From Pseudomonadota bacterium (GTDB lineage Bacteria > Pseudomonadota > Gammaproteobacteria > Steroidobacterales > Steroidobacteraceae), in NCBI GenBank assembly GCA_021777555.1, contig JAJYDK010000007.1:1-64000 (forward strand): a stretch of DNA of 64,000 nucleotides, in the 5' to 3' direction. Each line of letters starts with the position of its first letter. Within the stretch, counting starts at the first letter, position 1. Position numbers and translations under genes: made by a program. The notes under the pieces were generated by a model. The model was given only the letters and a program-made list of their open reading frames with translations, had not been told where the DNA came from and made no database searches. This document shows positions 18,728 through 29,071 of the stretch, piece after piece.

Positions 18728-20141
18728 CGATGCGCTCCGATTCGGCCCGATACTCCTGCGGCACCGCACCGTGACCGTGCGGCACCCGGCGCCACAGCCA
18801 GGCGAGCAGCAGCAAGCCCGGGATGCTCAAGCTCGCCGTGTACAGGAAAAAATGCGGATAACCGATGTGCTCGACCATGAAACCCGAGGTGCCTTCCAGG
18901 ATCTTCCCCGGAAGCGCATAGAGGGAGGCGAACAGCGCGTACTGGGTGGCCGTGTACTTCGGGCTGGTGAGGCTCGAGAGGAAGGCGATGAGCGTCACTC
19001 CCTGGGCAGACAGGGCCAGATTGTCCAATCCGTTGGTGAGCCCAAGGCCGAGCAGCGTCGGGGTATGCGTCGTGGCGAGCAGGGCGTAGCTGAGGTTGGA
19101 GAGGATGGCGAGCAGGATTCCGACCGCGAGCGAGCGGGCGAGTCCAAAGCGCGCCACCAGCACGCCCGCCAGGAACACACCGGCGATTCCCACGGAGAAT
19201 CCGACGAACTTGCCGACCACCGCGATCTGATCCAGGGTGTAATGATGGTCGATGTAGAACGGGTTGGCCATCGAGCCCATGGTGAACTCGGTGATCTGAT
19301 ACAACCCGATAAAGGCGAGACACAGCACCGCGAATGGCGCGCCACTGCGGCCGAAGAATTCCGTCAATGGACAGATCACCGCGCCGATGAACCACTCGCC
19401 GACCCTTTGCAGCGAGGCGGGCCAATGGGCGCGCCGCTCCAGCCATTCGATCACGCGGGCCTCCCGCTTGCGCTCGGCCTGCGTCACGCCCACATCGGGT
19501 TCCTTTACGAGCAGCGTAGTGACAAAGCCGACGATCATCAGCGCGGCCATGACGCCGTAGCTCATGTGCCAGCCAAAGCTCGCTGCGATCGCGATCGCGC
19601 CGGCGCCTCCGGCGATCATCGCAATGCGGTAACCAGTCGAATACGTCGCGACCATTGCGCCCTGCAACTCCGCGGGAACGGACTCGATGCGCCAGGCGTT
19701 CATGGCGACGTCCTGAGTCGCCGAGGAGCACGCCACGAGGATCGCCGCGAGCGCCATTGAGCCGACGCTCGAGGACGGATCGGACGCAGCGAGGAGGATG
19801 AGCCCCAAGGCAATGCCGATCTGCCCAAGCAGCATCCAGGAGCGCCGGCGGCCCAGGATGCGGTGCAGCAGTGGCAGCTGCAATCGGTCGACGAACGGCG
19901 AGAATACGAATTCGAACGAGTAGGCAAAGCCGACCCATGACAGCATGCCGATCGTCGACAGCTCGATCCCGGCCCGGCGCAGCCAGACCGACAGTGTCGA
20001 GAACACCAGCAGGAATGGCAGTCCGCTCGAGAACCCGAGGAACAGCATCGCCAGCACATCCCTCTGGCCGTAGACGGCAAGCGCGTTCCGCCACTTCGCG
20101 AGCACACCGGCGCCTCTCGCGGGCGGGGACCCTGTGGTCAT
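18711..20141 (-). CDS. AmpG-like MFS transporter
   Basis: A 476-residue transporter with about 12-14 helices. The opening [40 protein letters not shown] and [16 protein letters not shown] match AmpG, the proton-driven permease that imports anhydromuropeptides for cell-wall recycling; [15 protein letters not shown] is also typical. I use the ATG at 20141; a TTG at 20183 in frame is an alternative. It is divergent from pyrE and overlaps the Rieske gene downstream. No beta-lactamase is nearby. Confidence 0.87.
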   Translation of the reverse strand: MTTGSPPARGAGVLAKWRNALAVYGQRDVLAMLFLGFSSGLPFLLVFSTLSVWLRRAGIELSTIGMLSWVGFAYSFEFVFSPFVDRLQLPLLHRILGRRRSWMLLGQIGIALGLILLAASDPSSSVGSMALAAILVACSSATQDVAMNAWRIESVPAELQGAMVATYSTGYRIAMIAGGAGAIAIAASFGWHMSYGVMAALMIVGFVTTLLVKEPDVGVTQAERKREARVIEWLERRAHWPASLQRVGEWFIGAVICPLTEFFGRSGAPFAVLCLAFIGLYQITEFTMGSMANPFYIDHHYTLDQIAVVGKFVGFSVGIAGVFLAGVLVARFGLARSLAVGILLAILSNLSYALLATTHTPTLLGLGLTNGLDNLALSAQGVTLIAFLSSLTSPKYTATQYALFASLYALPGKILEGTSGFMVEHIGYPHFFLYTASLSIPGLLLLAWLWRRVPHGHGAVPQEYRAESERIDAGAG

Positions 20142-20194
20142 GGGCTGCGAGGGAGGTTGACGGGACGGGTATTCATCGGACAATGATAGTCGCT

Positions 20195-20848
20195 ATGCAG
20201 GACTATCAGCTCGGTTTCATCGAATTGGCGCTCTCGCGCCAGGCGCTGCGCTTCGGGCAGTTCACCCTCAAGTCCGGCCGGCAGAGCCCCTACTTCTTCA
20301 ATGCCGGCCTGTTCAGCGACGGCGAGGCCATCGCCGTGCTCGGCCGCTGCTACGCGGCGGCGATCATCCGCTCCGGCATTGGATTCGACATGCTCTTCGG
20401 GCCGGCCTACAAGGGCATTCCGCTCGTGGCGGCGACGGCGGGCGCGCTGTTCGAGCACCACGGCCGCAGCGTCCCCTACGCCTTCAATCGCAAGGAGGCG
20501 AAGGCGCATGGAGAGGGCGGTACTCTGATCGGCGCGCCGCTCGCCGGGCGCGTGCTGGTGATCGACGATGTGGTCACCGCCGGCACCGCAGTGCGCGAGT
20601 CGCTGTCGCTGATCCGCACGGCGGGGGCCCAGCCGGTGGGCTGCGTGTTCGCCCTCGATCGGCAGGAGCGGGGACAGGGCGATCTCAGCGCCACGCAGGA
20701 AATCGAGCGCGAGCACGGCGTGAAAACCGTGAGCGTGCTCACCCTGGCGGAACTCATCGACGCGCTCTCGCGACCCGGCGGGCCCGACATCTCGGCCGGG
20801 CAGCTCGCGGCGCTGCGCGAGTACCGCGAGCGCTACGGCGTCGCCTGA
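20195..20848 (+). CDS. pyrE: Orotate phosphoribosyltransferase
   Basis: A 217-residue enzyme that makes orotidine 5'-monophosphate from orotate and PRPP in pyrimidine synthesis. The PRPP loop is [17 protein letters not shown], and [10 protein letters not shown] and [15 protein letters not shown] are family motifs. Length is close to E. coli PyrE (213). The ATG at 20195 has no Shine-Dalgarno; AATGAT lies seven bases upstream and TTGACG at 20157-20162 is a possible -35, so the transcript may be leaderless. Confidence 0.95.
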   Translation: MQDYQLGFIELALSRQALRFGQFTLKSGRQSPYFFNAGLFSDGEAIAVLGRCYAAAIIRSGIGFDMLFGPAYKGIPLVAATAGALFEHHGRSVPYAFNRKEAKAHGEGGTLIGAPLAGRVLVIDDVVTAGTAVRESLSLIRTAGAQPVGCVFALDRQERGQGDLSATQEIEREHGVKTVSVLTLAELIDALSRPGGPDISAGQLAALREYRERYGVA

Positions 20849-21072
20849 CACGCAAGTCAGGACAGTCCGGACAGGCTCGCCGGCGCATCCCTCGGGTCAC
20901 TCCAGCGCCCCACGAGGCGAACGCCATGCTGCGCCGGCGCGGAATATGTCATTATCCATGCAATCGAATGCCTGCCGCGGCATCCGGTCACCCCCGACGC
21001 CCCGGGGTGCTTACCGGCTGCCTGAGCCGCCACACGGCGAAATGACACGGATCGGGCCATGGAGTCGCTCGA

Positions 21073-21615
21073 ATGACGAATGTGCTGATGCATGAGTCCA
21101 GGCGCCTGGTGCTTCCTCTGGAGACCATGGTCGACGCCCTCGTTGAATTCGATCACGTGCACAAGCGCTGGCCGGAGCGCGCCACGCTCGAGGGCGCGAG
21201 CCTCGACCCGTCGCGCGGCATCGTGCTCTCGCTGAAACAGCCCGGGCGGGACGCCCCGATCGAGAAGACCTACTCGCTGGCGATCATTGCCGCGGCCATC
21301 ATCAACTACTGCGCCAAGATGCATGTGCCCATTCCGCGCAATGCCAGCAAGAGCGTCGCCATCACTTCGAGCGGCGTCGCAATGACCTTGGAAGGCACGT
21401 TGTTCCTGCAACGGCAACACAATGGGCTGCCGGAGGGATATGCCGCGAACCCGCCGGGTCCGCGGCCGCTCCCGGGTTCGGCGAGCGAGTCTGCGGAGCA
21501 GCCGCCTCGAATCGCCCCTGATGCGCCCGGCGCTCCAGAGATGTCAGCCGGCGCGCAGCCCGAGGCCGCTGTTTCCGCGGAGGACGGCGGGGCACCCGGA
21601 ACCAACGCGGGGTGA
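21073..21615 (+). CDS. Hypothetical protein with Pro/Ala-rich tail
   Basis: I do not recognise this 180-residue protein. Residues 1-118 look folded (alternating hydrophobic pattern with an AIIAAAIINYCAKMHVPIPR helix), while residues 120-180 are rich in Pro, Ala, Gly and Glu and are probably disordered. There is no signal peptide. GGAG sits eight bases before the ATG. It stands between pyrE and the oppositely oriented Bat operon; the 224 bases upstream contain no other feature I can support. Confidence 0.65.
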   Translation: MTNVLMHESRRLVLPLETMVDALVEFDHVHKRWPERATLEGASLDPSRGIVLSLKQPGRDAPIEKTYSLAIIAAAIINYCAKMHVPIPRNASKSVAITSSGVAMTLEGTLFLQRQHNGLPEGYAANPPGPRPLPGSASESAEQPPRIAPDAPGAPEMSAGAQPEAAVSAEDGGAPGTNAG

Positions 21616-21634
21616 AGGGTCAGTCCCGGCCGCG

Positions 21635-23410
21635 CTAGGGGTAGAGCGGCGACAGGCCCGGGCGCTCCCGGGGAGGCCGGGCCGTGCGGGACGGCAGCTC
21701 TGCAAGCGCTGCGGCCAGGGGCTCTCCGCGCCAGGGGCTGCCGCCATAACACGCGCGGTCGAGCTCGCGCAGCAGACTCGCGGTCGCCGTCTCCCCGAAC
21801 GTCGCGGCGAGCGCATTGAGCCCCGCGGGTGCTGAGCCCCATGCGCCTTCCGCCCACGCGAGCAGATGGCGGCGCGCGCCAACGGCATCATCATTGGCAC
21901 AGGCGGCGCGAAACGCCGCGCGCTCCTTCGATGGATCCGACGGAGCAGGCCGCCGGGCGGCGCTCGGGCGAGTGGACGCGGCCGGTCGCCGCCCGCGGCG
22001 TCTCGTCGCGAGCCAGCCGCCGAGCGTGGCCAGCCACAATGCGGCAAAACCGGCGCTGATCCACTTCCACGTGGACGCCGGCATCGTGCTCGCCACCGCT
22101 GTTTTCGCAGCGGTGCGCAGTGCTTGGCTCGGAAGCGGTGGCGGATTCGGCACCGCCCGTTGCAACCCCGGCGTCGCCCGCGCCGCAGGCGCGGATGTGG
22201 TCATGCCGCCGGCGGCAGGCAGTATGGTCAGTGTCTGCGGGGGCAGAGTGGCGGTGCGCAGCTGGTTGTCCAGGGTGTCCCACCAGCTCACCTCGAGTCC
22301 CTGCAGGGTGTAGCGCCCGGGCTGGTCCGCGATGAGCGCGATGGTCTGGTCGCGGGTGCCGACCAGCATGTTCCCCTGGACGGTGTTGTCGAGTTTTGCC
22401 TGGTCCGGATAGGCCTTGAGGCCCGCCGGCAGATGGAGCAGGGAGGTCAGATCGGGCAGCTGGGCGGCGGTGAGTCCGACGGCCTGCAGATCGAGCGCAA
22501 CGGTGAGCGGATTGCCGGCCGTGGCCTGCGTACCCGACTGCCACTGCGCGGCGAGCGTCAGGTTCTGCGCCGGCAGCCAGTAGCCGCCCGCGGCGCCTGA
22601 TGGACGCGGCCTGATCGACAACCTGATCGGATTGCCCTGCACGCGGATCGGCCGGGTGGACTGCACCAGGCCGCCGAAGAAGTTCCCGAACGGGTTCCAC
22701 GAGGACGAGCGTCGAGTCGCGACCTCGGCATCGAGCTCCGGTCCCGGGAGCGAGAGCTCGCCGCTGTGCATCGGGAACACCAGGTACCGCCGGGTGATGA
22801 CCTGATAGGACTCACCGTCGCGCAGTGCGGAGCTGTAGGAGTCCGTGCCGATCTTTCGCACCAGGGCGGCGGTGCTTCCGGGGAAGTCGAGACTGCCGTG
22901 ATACAACTGCTCGGACGTGTAGATCCGAACGGTTACCCGCACCGCTGCCTGCACATAGGGATGAGTCGGAGTGGCGCTCGACTCGATGAAAACTCGGGCG
23001 CTGCGGCCGGGGGCGGCTGCGGAGGCGCCTGTCGCGGGAGGTGCTCCCGGTCCGGCGACCGTCAGTGCCAGAGGGGTGCTGCGCTCGCCGTCCCACGTGA
23101 TGGAGGGTATCGTCAACTGCCCTGTGCGCTTCGGCGAGAGGGTCAGCACGACCTGGGTGCTCTCGGCCGATCCTCCTGTGCCGATCTGGACGCTGGTGCT
23201 CGTGCTGCTGCCGAGGATGTCGAAGCTGCGCTCGAGCGGGCCGAGATCGGGCTCACTCGTCGTGATGCCGTCGTATGTCAGGGTCAGCTCAACGGTTTCT
23301 CCCGCGCCGATCCGGGTGTTGTCGATCGACGCACGGATGGCGGCGTGCACCGGCAGTGTCGCAGCGCACAGCCACACCGCCAGCAGACCGCTCAGCCAAC
23401 GCGTCGTCAC
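21635..23410 (-). CDS. batD: BatD/oxygen-tolerance family protein
   Basis: A 591-residue protein with a cleavable signal peptide (TTRWLSGLLAVWLCAATLPVHA), Ig-like beta domains of the BatD type beginning IRASIDNTRIGAGETVELTLTYDG, and one transmembrane helix around residue 450 followed by a basic cytoplasmic tail. The start is the GTG at 23410: GGAGAG lies five bases upstream and the codon overlaps the stop of the preceding TPR gene (GTGA). BatD proteins act with the VWA proteins at the membrane; the exact role is unknown. It is the last gene of the MoxR/Bat operon. Confidence 0.88.
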   Translation of the reverse strand: MTTRWLSGLLAVWLCAATLPVHAAIRASIDNTRIGAGETVELTLTYDGITTSEPDLGPLERSFDILGSSTSTSVQIGTGGSAESTQVVLTLSPKRTGQLTIPSITWDGERSTPLALTVAGPGAPPATGASAAAPGRSARVFIESSATPTHPYVQAAVRVTVRIYTSEQLYHGSLDFPGSTAALVRKIGTDSYSSALRDGESYQVITRRYLVFPMHSGELSLPGPELDAEVATRRSSSWNPFGNFFGGLVQSTRPIRVQGNPIRLSIRPRPSGAAGGYWLPAQNLTLAAQWQSGTQATAGNPLTVALDLQAVGLTAAQLPDLTSLLHLPAGLKAYPDQAKLDNTVQGNMLVGTRDQTIALIADQPGRYTLQGLEVSWWDTLDNQLRTATLPPQTLTILPAAGGMTTSAPAARATPGLQRAVPNPPPLPSQALRTAAKTAVASTMPASTWKWISAGFAALWLATLGGWLATRRRGRRPAASTRPSAARRPAPSDPSKERAAFRAACANDDAVGARRHLLAWAEGAWGSAPAGLNALAATFGETATASLLRELDRACYGGSPWRGEPLAAALAELPSRTARPPRERPGLSPLYP

Positions 23411-24486
23411 GGATTCTCTCCGGGGTGTCTCATCATGTATTCGATCAGGAATTTGCGCCGCAGCAGACCCGCGGGGTTGTCCGGGATCTGCCGCAGCCAT
23501 TGCTCGAGCGCCAGGGTCTTTTCGCTCACCGGGTTGCTCGGCCCATCCTGGGCCTCGCCCCTTCGGGGCCGGCGCTTCGCGCCGTTCGAATTCGCTCCAG
23601 GCGAATTTGTCGGCTCGGGCGTGTAGGTGCCGCCGCCGACCGCAGAGGATCCGGGGCGCGCGTGCGAGGGGCGGGCGGCGCCGGATGCCGGCGCTGCCTG
23701 GGAAGCGGGACCTGAGGAGCCGCCACCGGGGGGTTGCCGGCGGCGCGCGATCGCAGCGGCCAGAGCCGCATCGCGCCGCGCCTGGCCCGGGCCGTGGTGA
23801 GAGCTGCCTGCGCCGGCACTCGACCCCGATTGCGATCCGGGCGCGCCGCTGCCGCCACCCGCCTGTCCTGGCTTGCCCTGGCCTTGGCGGTGGTTCTGGC
23901 CCTTGCCCTGATTCTGGCCCTTGCCCTGATTCTGGCCCTTGCCCTGATTCTGGCCCTTGCCCTGATTCTGGCCAATGTTCTGACCGTTGCTCTGGCTCTT
24001 GCTCCCGCTGCCATTCTGGCCTCGATTTCGGGGCTGGCTTGGGCCGTGAGACGTTCCTCGAGGCTTGCCATGTCCGCCGTCCTTGGGCGGGCTCTGCGGC
24101 GGATGCTGACGCAGCATCCGGGCCACCAGATCGCGGTTGTGACGGATGTCCCTGTCGCCCGGGGTCTGTTTGAGCGCCGCGTCATAGGCGGCGAGCGCCT
24201 GGCGCAGATGTCCATCATGGGCGAGCGCGTTGCCGCGGTTGTATTCGGATGTCGCGTCCTTGAACGGCGCAAGGAGTTTGGCTGCCGCGGAGTATCGGTC
24301 CGCTTCGAGGTCTGCGTACGCTTTGAGACGAGGGTCGGTGAACCGGGCCGCGGCCTCGGCCGCATGTCCGGCCCTGAGCAGCGCCTGACCTTGTTGATCA
24401 GGCGTACGCCACAGGCTCGACCATGTCCCGGCGAACGCGGGGACGCTCATCAGGGATCCGAGCAAGATCCAGACGGCTGTGCGCAT
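23407..24486 (-). CDS. TPR protein of the Bat operon with Gly-Gln repeats
   Basis: A 359-residue protein with a signal peptide (MRTAVWILLGSLMSVPAFA), TPR-like helices at about 30-115 (YNRGNALAHDGHLRQALAAYDAALKQTPGDRD is the best unit), then a long low-complexity region rich in Gly, Gln, Asn and Ser, and a short helical C-terminus (LEQWLRQIPDNPAGLLRRKFLIEY) conserved in this family. It corresponds to the BatC/BatE-type TPR member. The low-complexity part contains perfect NQGKGQ repeats encoded by an 18-bp tandem repeat. Coupled to batD by a four-base overlap. Confidence 0.82.
   Translation of the reverse strand: MRTAVWILLGSLMSVPAFAGTWSSLWRTPDQQGQALLRAGHAAEAAARFTDPRLKAYADLEADRYSAAAKLLAPFKDATSEYNRGNALAHDGHLRQALAAYDAALKQTPGDRDIRHNRDLVARMLRQHPPQSPPKDGGHGKPRGTSHGPSQPRNRGQNGSGSKSQSNGQNIGQNQGKGQNQGKGQNQGKGQNQGKGQNHRQGQGKPGQAGGGSGAPGSQSGSSAGAGSSHHGPGQARRDAALAAAIARRRQPPGGGSSGPASQAAPASGAARPSHARPGSSAVGGGTYTPEPTNSPGANSNGAKRRPRRGEAQDGPSNPVSEKTLALEQWLRQIPDNPAGLLRRKFLIEYMMRHPGENP
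23894..23973. repeat. 18-bp tandem repeat inside the TPR gene
   Basis: The unit TTCTGGCCCTTGCCCTGA occurs four times without mismatch (23894-23965) and again for its first eight bases. It encodes the NQGKGQ repeats on the minus strand. The unit is a multiple of three, so copy-number change would keep the frame. Confidence 0.9.
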
Positions 24487-24496
24487 TGGGGACACC

Positions 24497-25486
24497 CTAG
24501 ATCCACCCCCGGCGGGCGAGCAGCGCCGCGCACAACAGCAGTGGCGGCAACAGCCAGATGCCGCCATCCAGCCAGGTTGCGAGCTGCACGCGGGGCGCGG
24601 CGGCCGCCGCGCCCACGGAGTGCTCACCCGCGGCATGCAGATCGGCGATCAATCGAGGCAACTGATCCAACAGGACGAAGCGCCCGCCACCCTCGGCGGC
24701 GATCCGCTGCAGCAGGGCGGGGCGCAGATGCGCCATAACGACCCGGCCTTGCGCATCGCGCCGGAAGCCGCCCTTGCCGTCCGGCGCCGGAGCGCCCGCG
24801 CGGGTGCCAACCCCCACGATGTTCACGATCACGCCCTTGCGCCGGAGACGCTCGGCCGTGAGCAGCGCCTGCGCGGGGTCGGACAGGCCGTCCATCAGCA
24901 CGATCACCTGCCGGTCCGGGCCACGTCCGGCGCCCAACAGGCGCGCTGCGGCCTCGAGTGCCGGCGAAAGCCGGTTGCCGCTCTCGGGCATGAGCCGGGG
25001 TGAGAGCGCGCGGCTCAAGTTGCGAACCGTGGCCACGTCAGTGGTCAGGGGTGCAACGGTATAGGCCTCCCCGGCGAACGCCACCAGTCCCACGCGCGCA
25101 TCGTGTGCCGAGGAGAGCAGATCGTCGATCGCGAAGCGCGCCCGGGCCACGCGGCTCGGCGCAACGTCGCTCGCCTCCATGGAGGGCGAGAGATCGAGCG
25201 CCACCACCCACGAGGCGGGCAGCCGATAGGCGGGGCTCGCCTGCCGCTGCCAGCTGGGACCGGAGAGCGCGAACACCGCCAGCGTCCAGGCCGCCGCGAA
25301 CAGCGGCCACGGGGAGAGCGCGCGCCCGGCTTCGCCGAGACGCAGAAGAGGCAACAGCTCGCCCTCCACGACGCGGGGCCAGGCTCCATCACGTGCCCGG
25401 CGGCTGGCGAGCCAAGCCGCGAACGCGAGCAGCGGCGGCAGCGCGAGCAGACGCCAGGGGTGCAGGAAGTGCAGGTGACCGAGCAT
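24497..25486 (-). CDS. batB: VWA-domain protein BatB
   Basis: A 329-residue membrane-anchored von Willebrand A protein. Two hydrophobic segments lie before the domain (about 8-28 and 60-76) and one at the C-terminus (WLLPPLLLCAALLARRG). The metal-ion site is DLSPS starting at Asp98, with the second part in TDVATV and LMDG. It lies 10 bases upstream of the TPR gene start and 13 bases after the batA stop, in one operon. VWA pairs of this kind are thought to form a MoxR-dependent complex. Confidence 0.88.
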   Translation of the reverse strand: MLGHLHFLHPWRLLALPPLLAFAAWLASRRARDGAWPRVVEGELLPLLRLGEAGRALSPWPLFAAAWTLAVFALSGPSWQRQASPAYRLPASWVVALDLSPSMEASDVAPSRVARARFAIDDLLSSAHDARVGLVAFAGEAYTVAPLTTDVATVRNLSRALSPRLMPESGNRLSPALEAAARLLGAGRGPDRQVIVLMDGLSDPAQALLTAERLRRKGVIVNIVGVGTRAGAPAPDGKGGFRRDAQGRVVMAHLRPALLQRIAAEGGGRFVLLDQLPRLIADLHAAGEHSVGAAAAAPRVQLATWLDGGIWLLPPLLLCAALLARRGWI

Positions 25487-25499
25487 GCTCGGGAGCCTC

Positions 25500-26465
25500 C
25501 TAGATCCGCCCCGCCATGCGCCACGCCGCGGGCAGGCTCAGGAGCAGTGCGAGCGCGAGCGGCCAGGCGAACCACTCGGTTGCGGGCCGCAGCCACTGTT
25601 TGTCGCCGGCGACCGGCTCGAGCCGGTTGATTCTGCGGTAGACGGCCGACAGCGCGCCCGGATCGGTGGCGCGGAAATACTCCCCACCGGTGATCTTGGC
25701 GATGCGCTTGAGCAGCCCGACGTCGAGATCGGTGTTGCCGCTCAGTCCAAACAGGGTCTGCTGGACGGAGGCTCCGACGCCGATGGTGAAGATGCGCAGC
25801 CCCGTCTGCGCGGCCAATCGGGCCGCCTCGAGCGGCGGCATCACGCCGGCATCGTTCCCTCCGTCGGTGAGCAGAATCATCACCGGCTGGCGGCGGGAGG
25901 TCGCGTCACGGGGCTGACTGCGCAGCGTCTTGATTGCGAGCCCGATGGCGTCGCCGATCGCTGTCTGCGGCCCTGCCACGCCTACCACGGCCTCGTCCAG
26001 GAACCGGTGCACTGTCGGCAGGTCGGTGGTCAGCGGCGCCTGCAGGTAGGGTCGGGTACCGAACAGGATGAGTCCGACCTGATCGCCCTTGCGTCCGTCG
26101 ACGAACCGTCCCGCCACGCTCTGGACGACCTGAAGCCGGCTTTCCCCGCCCGCCATGTCCTGTGTGGCCATGGAGCCGGAGCAGTCGATCGCCAGGATGA
26201 TCTGACGGCCACTCGTCGACACGGGGAGCGGCGCGCCCAGCCACTGCGGTCGCATGGCCGCCACCACGAGCGACGCCCAGGCGAGTCCGAGCAACACGGC
26301 CGTCGTGCGCGAAGCCATGGCCGCCGCGGAGCCGAGACCCGCGAGCTCGGCGGCAAAGGGCAGAAACAGTGCCGAGCCGCGCGGCTCCGCCGCACGGCGC
26401 AGCCTGTATGACAGCCAGGGGAGCGGCGCGAGCAACGCCATCCACGGCCACGCGAAGTGAAACAT
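25500..26465 (-). CDS. batA: VWA-domain protein BatA
   Basis: A 321-residue VWA protein with N-terminal helices (2-20 and 52-70), an intact metal-ion site DCSGS at Asp94, and LLTDGGNDAG further on, plus a C-terminal membrane helix. The start at the ATG at 26465 (MFHFAWPWMALLAPLPWL) is the standard BatA opening; the first base of this ATG is the last base of the upstream stop codon. It sits between the DUF4381 gene and batB. Confidence 0.88.
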   Translation of the reverse strand: MFHFAWPWMALLAPLPWLSYRLRRAAEPRGSALFLPFAAELAGLGSAAAMASRTTAVLLGLAWASLVVAAMRPQWLGAPLPVSTSGRQIILAIDCSGSMATQDMAGGESRLQVVQSVAGRFVDGRKGDQVGLILFGTRPYLQAPLTTDLPTVHRFLDEAVVGVAGPQTAIGDAIGLAIKTLRSQPRDATSRRQPVMILLTDGGNDAGVMPPLEAARLAAQTGLRIFTIGVGASVQQTLFGLSGNTDLDVGLLKRIAKITGGEYFRATDPGALSAVYRRINRLEPVAGDKQWLRPATEWFAWPLALALLLSLPAAWRMAGRI

Positions 26466-26929
26466 CAGCGGCCTCCAGGCTTCGCGCGCCGCACGAAAGC
26501 ATCGGCGCCCGCCAGCCAGGCTTCCCGGTCGTCGCTCGCCGCACTGCCGAAGGCCGCCGCGAGCAACGAGCGGCCCACCTCGCTCGGAAGCGCCGTGCCG
26601 CCTTCGGCCGCCACGAACTCGAGCCAGGACTTCCCCGTCAAGCGCGCCACGCGCTCGCGGCCGAACACGGCCATGGCGTAGCGGCGCAATACGCTCTCGA
26701 TGGCGCGTGCGCTGGCTCGCGGATCGGCCTCGTCCTCGCGGATGTGCTCGAGCTCCCGCAGCGCCGCGCGCCGGCTCGAGCGATGCGGATCGCGCCGCCA
26801 CCACACGAAGCCGGCCAGGAGCAGCAGCACGAACGCCGCCACGATCCACCAGCCCGGCGCGAGGGGCCACCAGGGGGGCGCAGGCGGCGCGTGCGCCGGT
26901 GCGAGTTGTGTCAGCGGGTCGGGCGTCAT
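26465..26929 (-). CDS. DUF4381-family membrane protein of the Bat operon
   Basis: A 154-residue protein with a single membrane helix (WWIVAAFVLLLLAGFVWW, about residues 27-44) and a cytoplasmic helical domain (RRAALRELEHIREDEADPR, RRYAMAVFGRERVARLTGKSW) as in DUF4381, which is found only in MoxR/Bat-type operons. It overlaps the DUF58 gene by ATGA and batA by one base. Its role in the complex is unknown. Confidence 0.85.
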   Translation of the reverse strand: MTPDPLTQLAPAHAPPAPPWWPLAPGWWIVAAFVLLLLAGFVWWRRDPHRSSRRAALRELEHIREDEADPRASARAIESVLRRYAMAVFGRERVARLTGKSWLEFVAAEGGTALPSEVGRSLLAAAFGSAASDDREAWLAGADAFVRRAKPGGR

Positions 26930-27828
26930 GCCGCCGACCGTCCGCGCAGCAACACCGGGCGCAGCACCGACTCGACCGATTCCGATGTGTCGAGCCGCAC
27001 CACCGGCGCGGCGCAGCGTTGCGCCAGTCGTGTCAGACGCGCTTCCCGCTCCCGCCAGGCTTGCTGCCAGCGCTCGCGAACCCGCGTGCCGTCGAGAATG
27101 CCCAGCCGGTTGGGCAGTCCCGCACGGAAGCGGCCCGCGGGCAATCCCTGCGCCTCCAGCGGATCGGTCACCCAGTAGAGCCTGACATCGCTGTGCGCCG
27201 CAAGGCCCGCGCATAGGCTTTCCTGCGCCTCGCTCACCGCGGCGAAATCGCTTACCGCCAAGACCTGGCTGCCGGGACGGATGAGCGGCGCCGCTGTGCG
27301 CAGCACCGCCTCGAACGCATCGGGCACGGGTTGTCCCGGTGCGGCGGGCTGGGCAGCGAGCAGTGCCTCGATGAGCGGCAGCACGCCCCCGAGTCGCGCG
27401 CGGGCGGGCAGGATGTGCGGCCCCGCGACGCCCGATCCGACCACGCCGCCGACCCGATCGCCGCCGAGCGAGGCGGTCCAGGCGAGCAAGGCCGCGGTGC
27501 GCACGGCCGCGGCTGATTTCAACTGCCGCCGGCTGCCGAAGAACAGCCCGGGCTGCAGGTCGACGAGCAGCCACACCGGACGCTCGCGCTCCTCCTGAAA
27601 GAGCTTGGTGTGCGGCCTGCCGCGTCGCGCCGTCACGCGCCAGTCGATGTTGCGCGGATCGTCGCCCGCGACGTACGGCCGCACCTCCTGAAACTCCAGG
27701 CCCCGTCCGCGTTGCGCGCTCGAATGGACACCGGACAGCGTCGCGCTCGCAAGCCTGCGTCCCGCCAGTGTCAGACCGTGCGCCGCCCCGCGCAGGGCGA
27801 GCAGTTCCTCGAGCGTCGGAATCAACAT
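26926..27828 (-). CDS. DUF58 domain protein
   Basis: A 300-residue cytoplasmic protein with the DUF58 signature GRGLEFQEVRPYVAGDDPRNIDWRVTAR (about residues 41-68) followed by a degenerate VWA-like fold (VWLLVDLQPGLFFGS). DUF58 proteins always accompany MoxR ATPases and are probable partners or substrates. Four bases separate it from the moxR stop, and it overlaps the DUF4381 gene. Confidence 0.9.
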   Translation of the reverse strand: MLIPTLEELLALRGAAHGLTLAGRRLASATLSGVHSSAQRGRGLEFQEVRPYVAGDDPRNIDWRVTARRGRPHTKLFQEERERPVWLLVDLQPGLFFGSRRQLKSAAAVRTAALLAWTASLGGDRVGGVVGSGVAGPHILPARARLGGVLPLIEALLAAQPAAPGQPVPDAFEAVLRTAAPLIRPGSQVLAVSDFAAVSEAQESLCAGLAAHSDVRLYWVTDPLEAQGLPAGRFRAGLPNRLGILDGTRVRERWQQAWREREARLTRLAQRCAAPVVRLDTSESVESVLRPVLLRGRSAA

Positions 27829-27832
27829 GGCG

Positions 27833-28855
<1,023 letters not shown>

Positions 28856-28996
28856 CGCAGGTCGTCTCCAAAGTTGTCCCAAGAGCCCGATTGACCGGCG
28901 CGCACAGCCCGAGGTTCCGTAACGGCCCCGGCGATCACCGGAGGAGCTCCCGATTCGAGTCGCGAACGGACCATAGTACAGGGCGTAAAGCCCGTT

Positions 28997-29022
28997 TACC
29001 CCCTGCCGCGTGTCCGGGGGTA
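28997..29022 (+). promoter_or_regulatory. Inverted repeat at a -10-like element
   Basis: TACCCCC (28997-29003) and GGGGGTA (29016-29022) form a 7-bp inverted repeat whose right arm enters TACAAT (29021-29026), a good -10 box for the gene at 29072. It could be an operator or a short hairpin. Confidence 0.35.
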
Positions 29023-29071
29023 CAATTTCGAACCAGCGGCTCTGTCTTGCGCCTTGAACGAGGAGGTCGAC

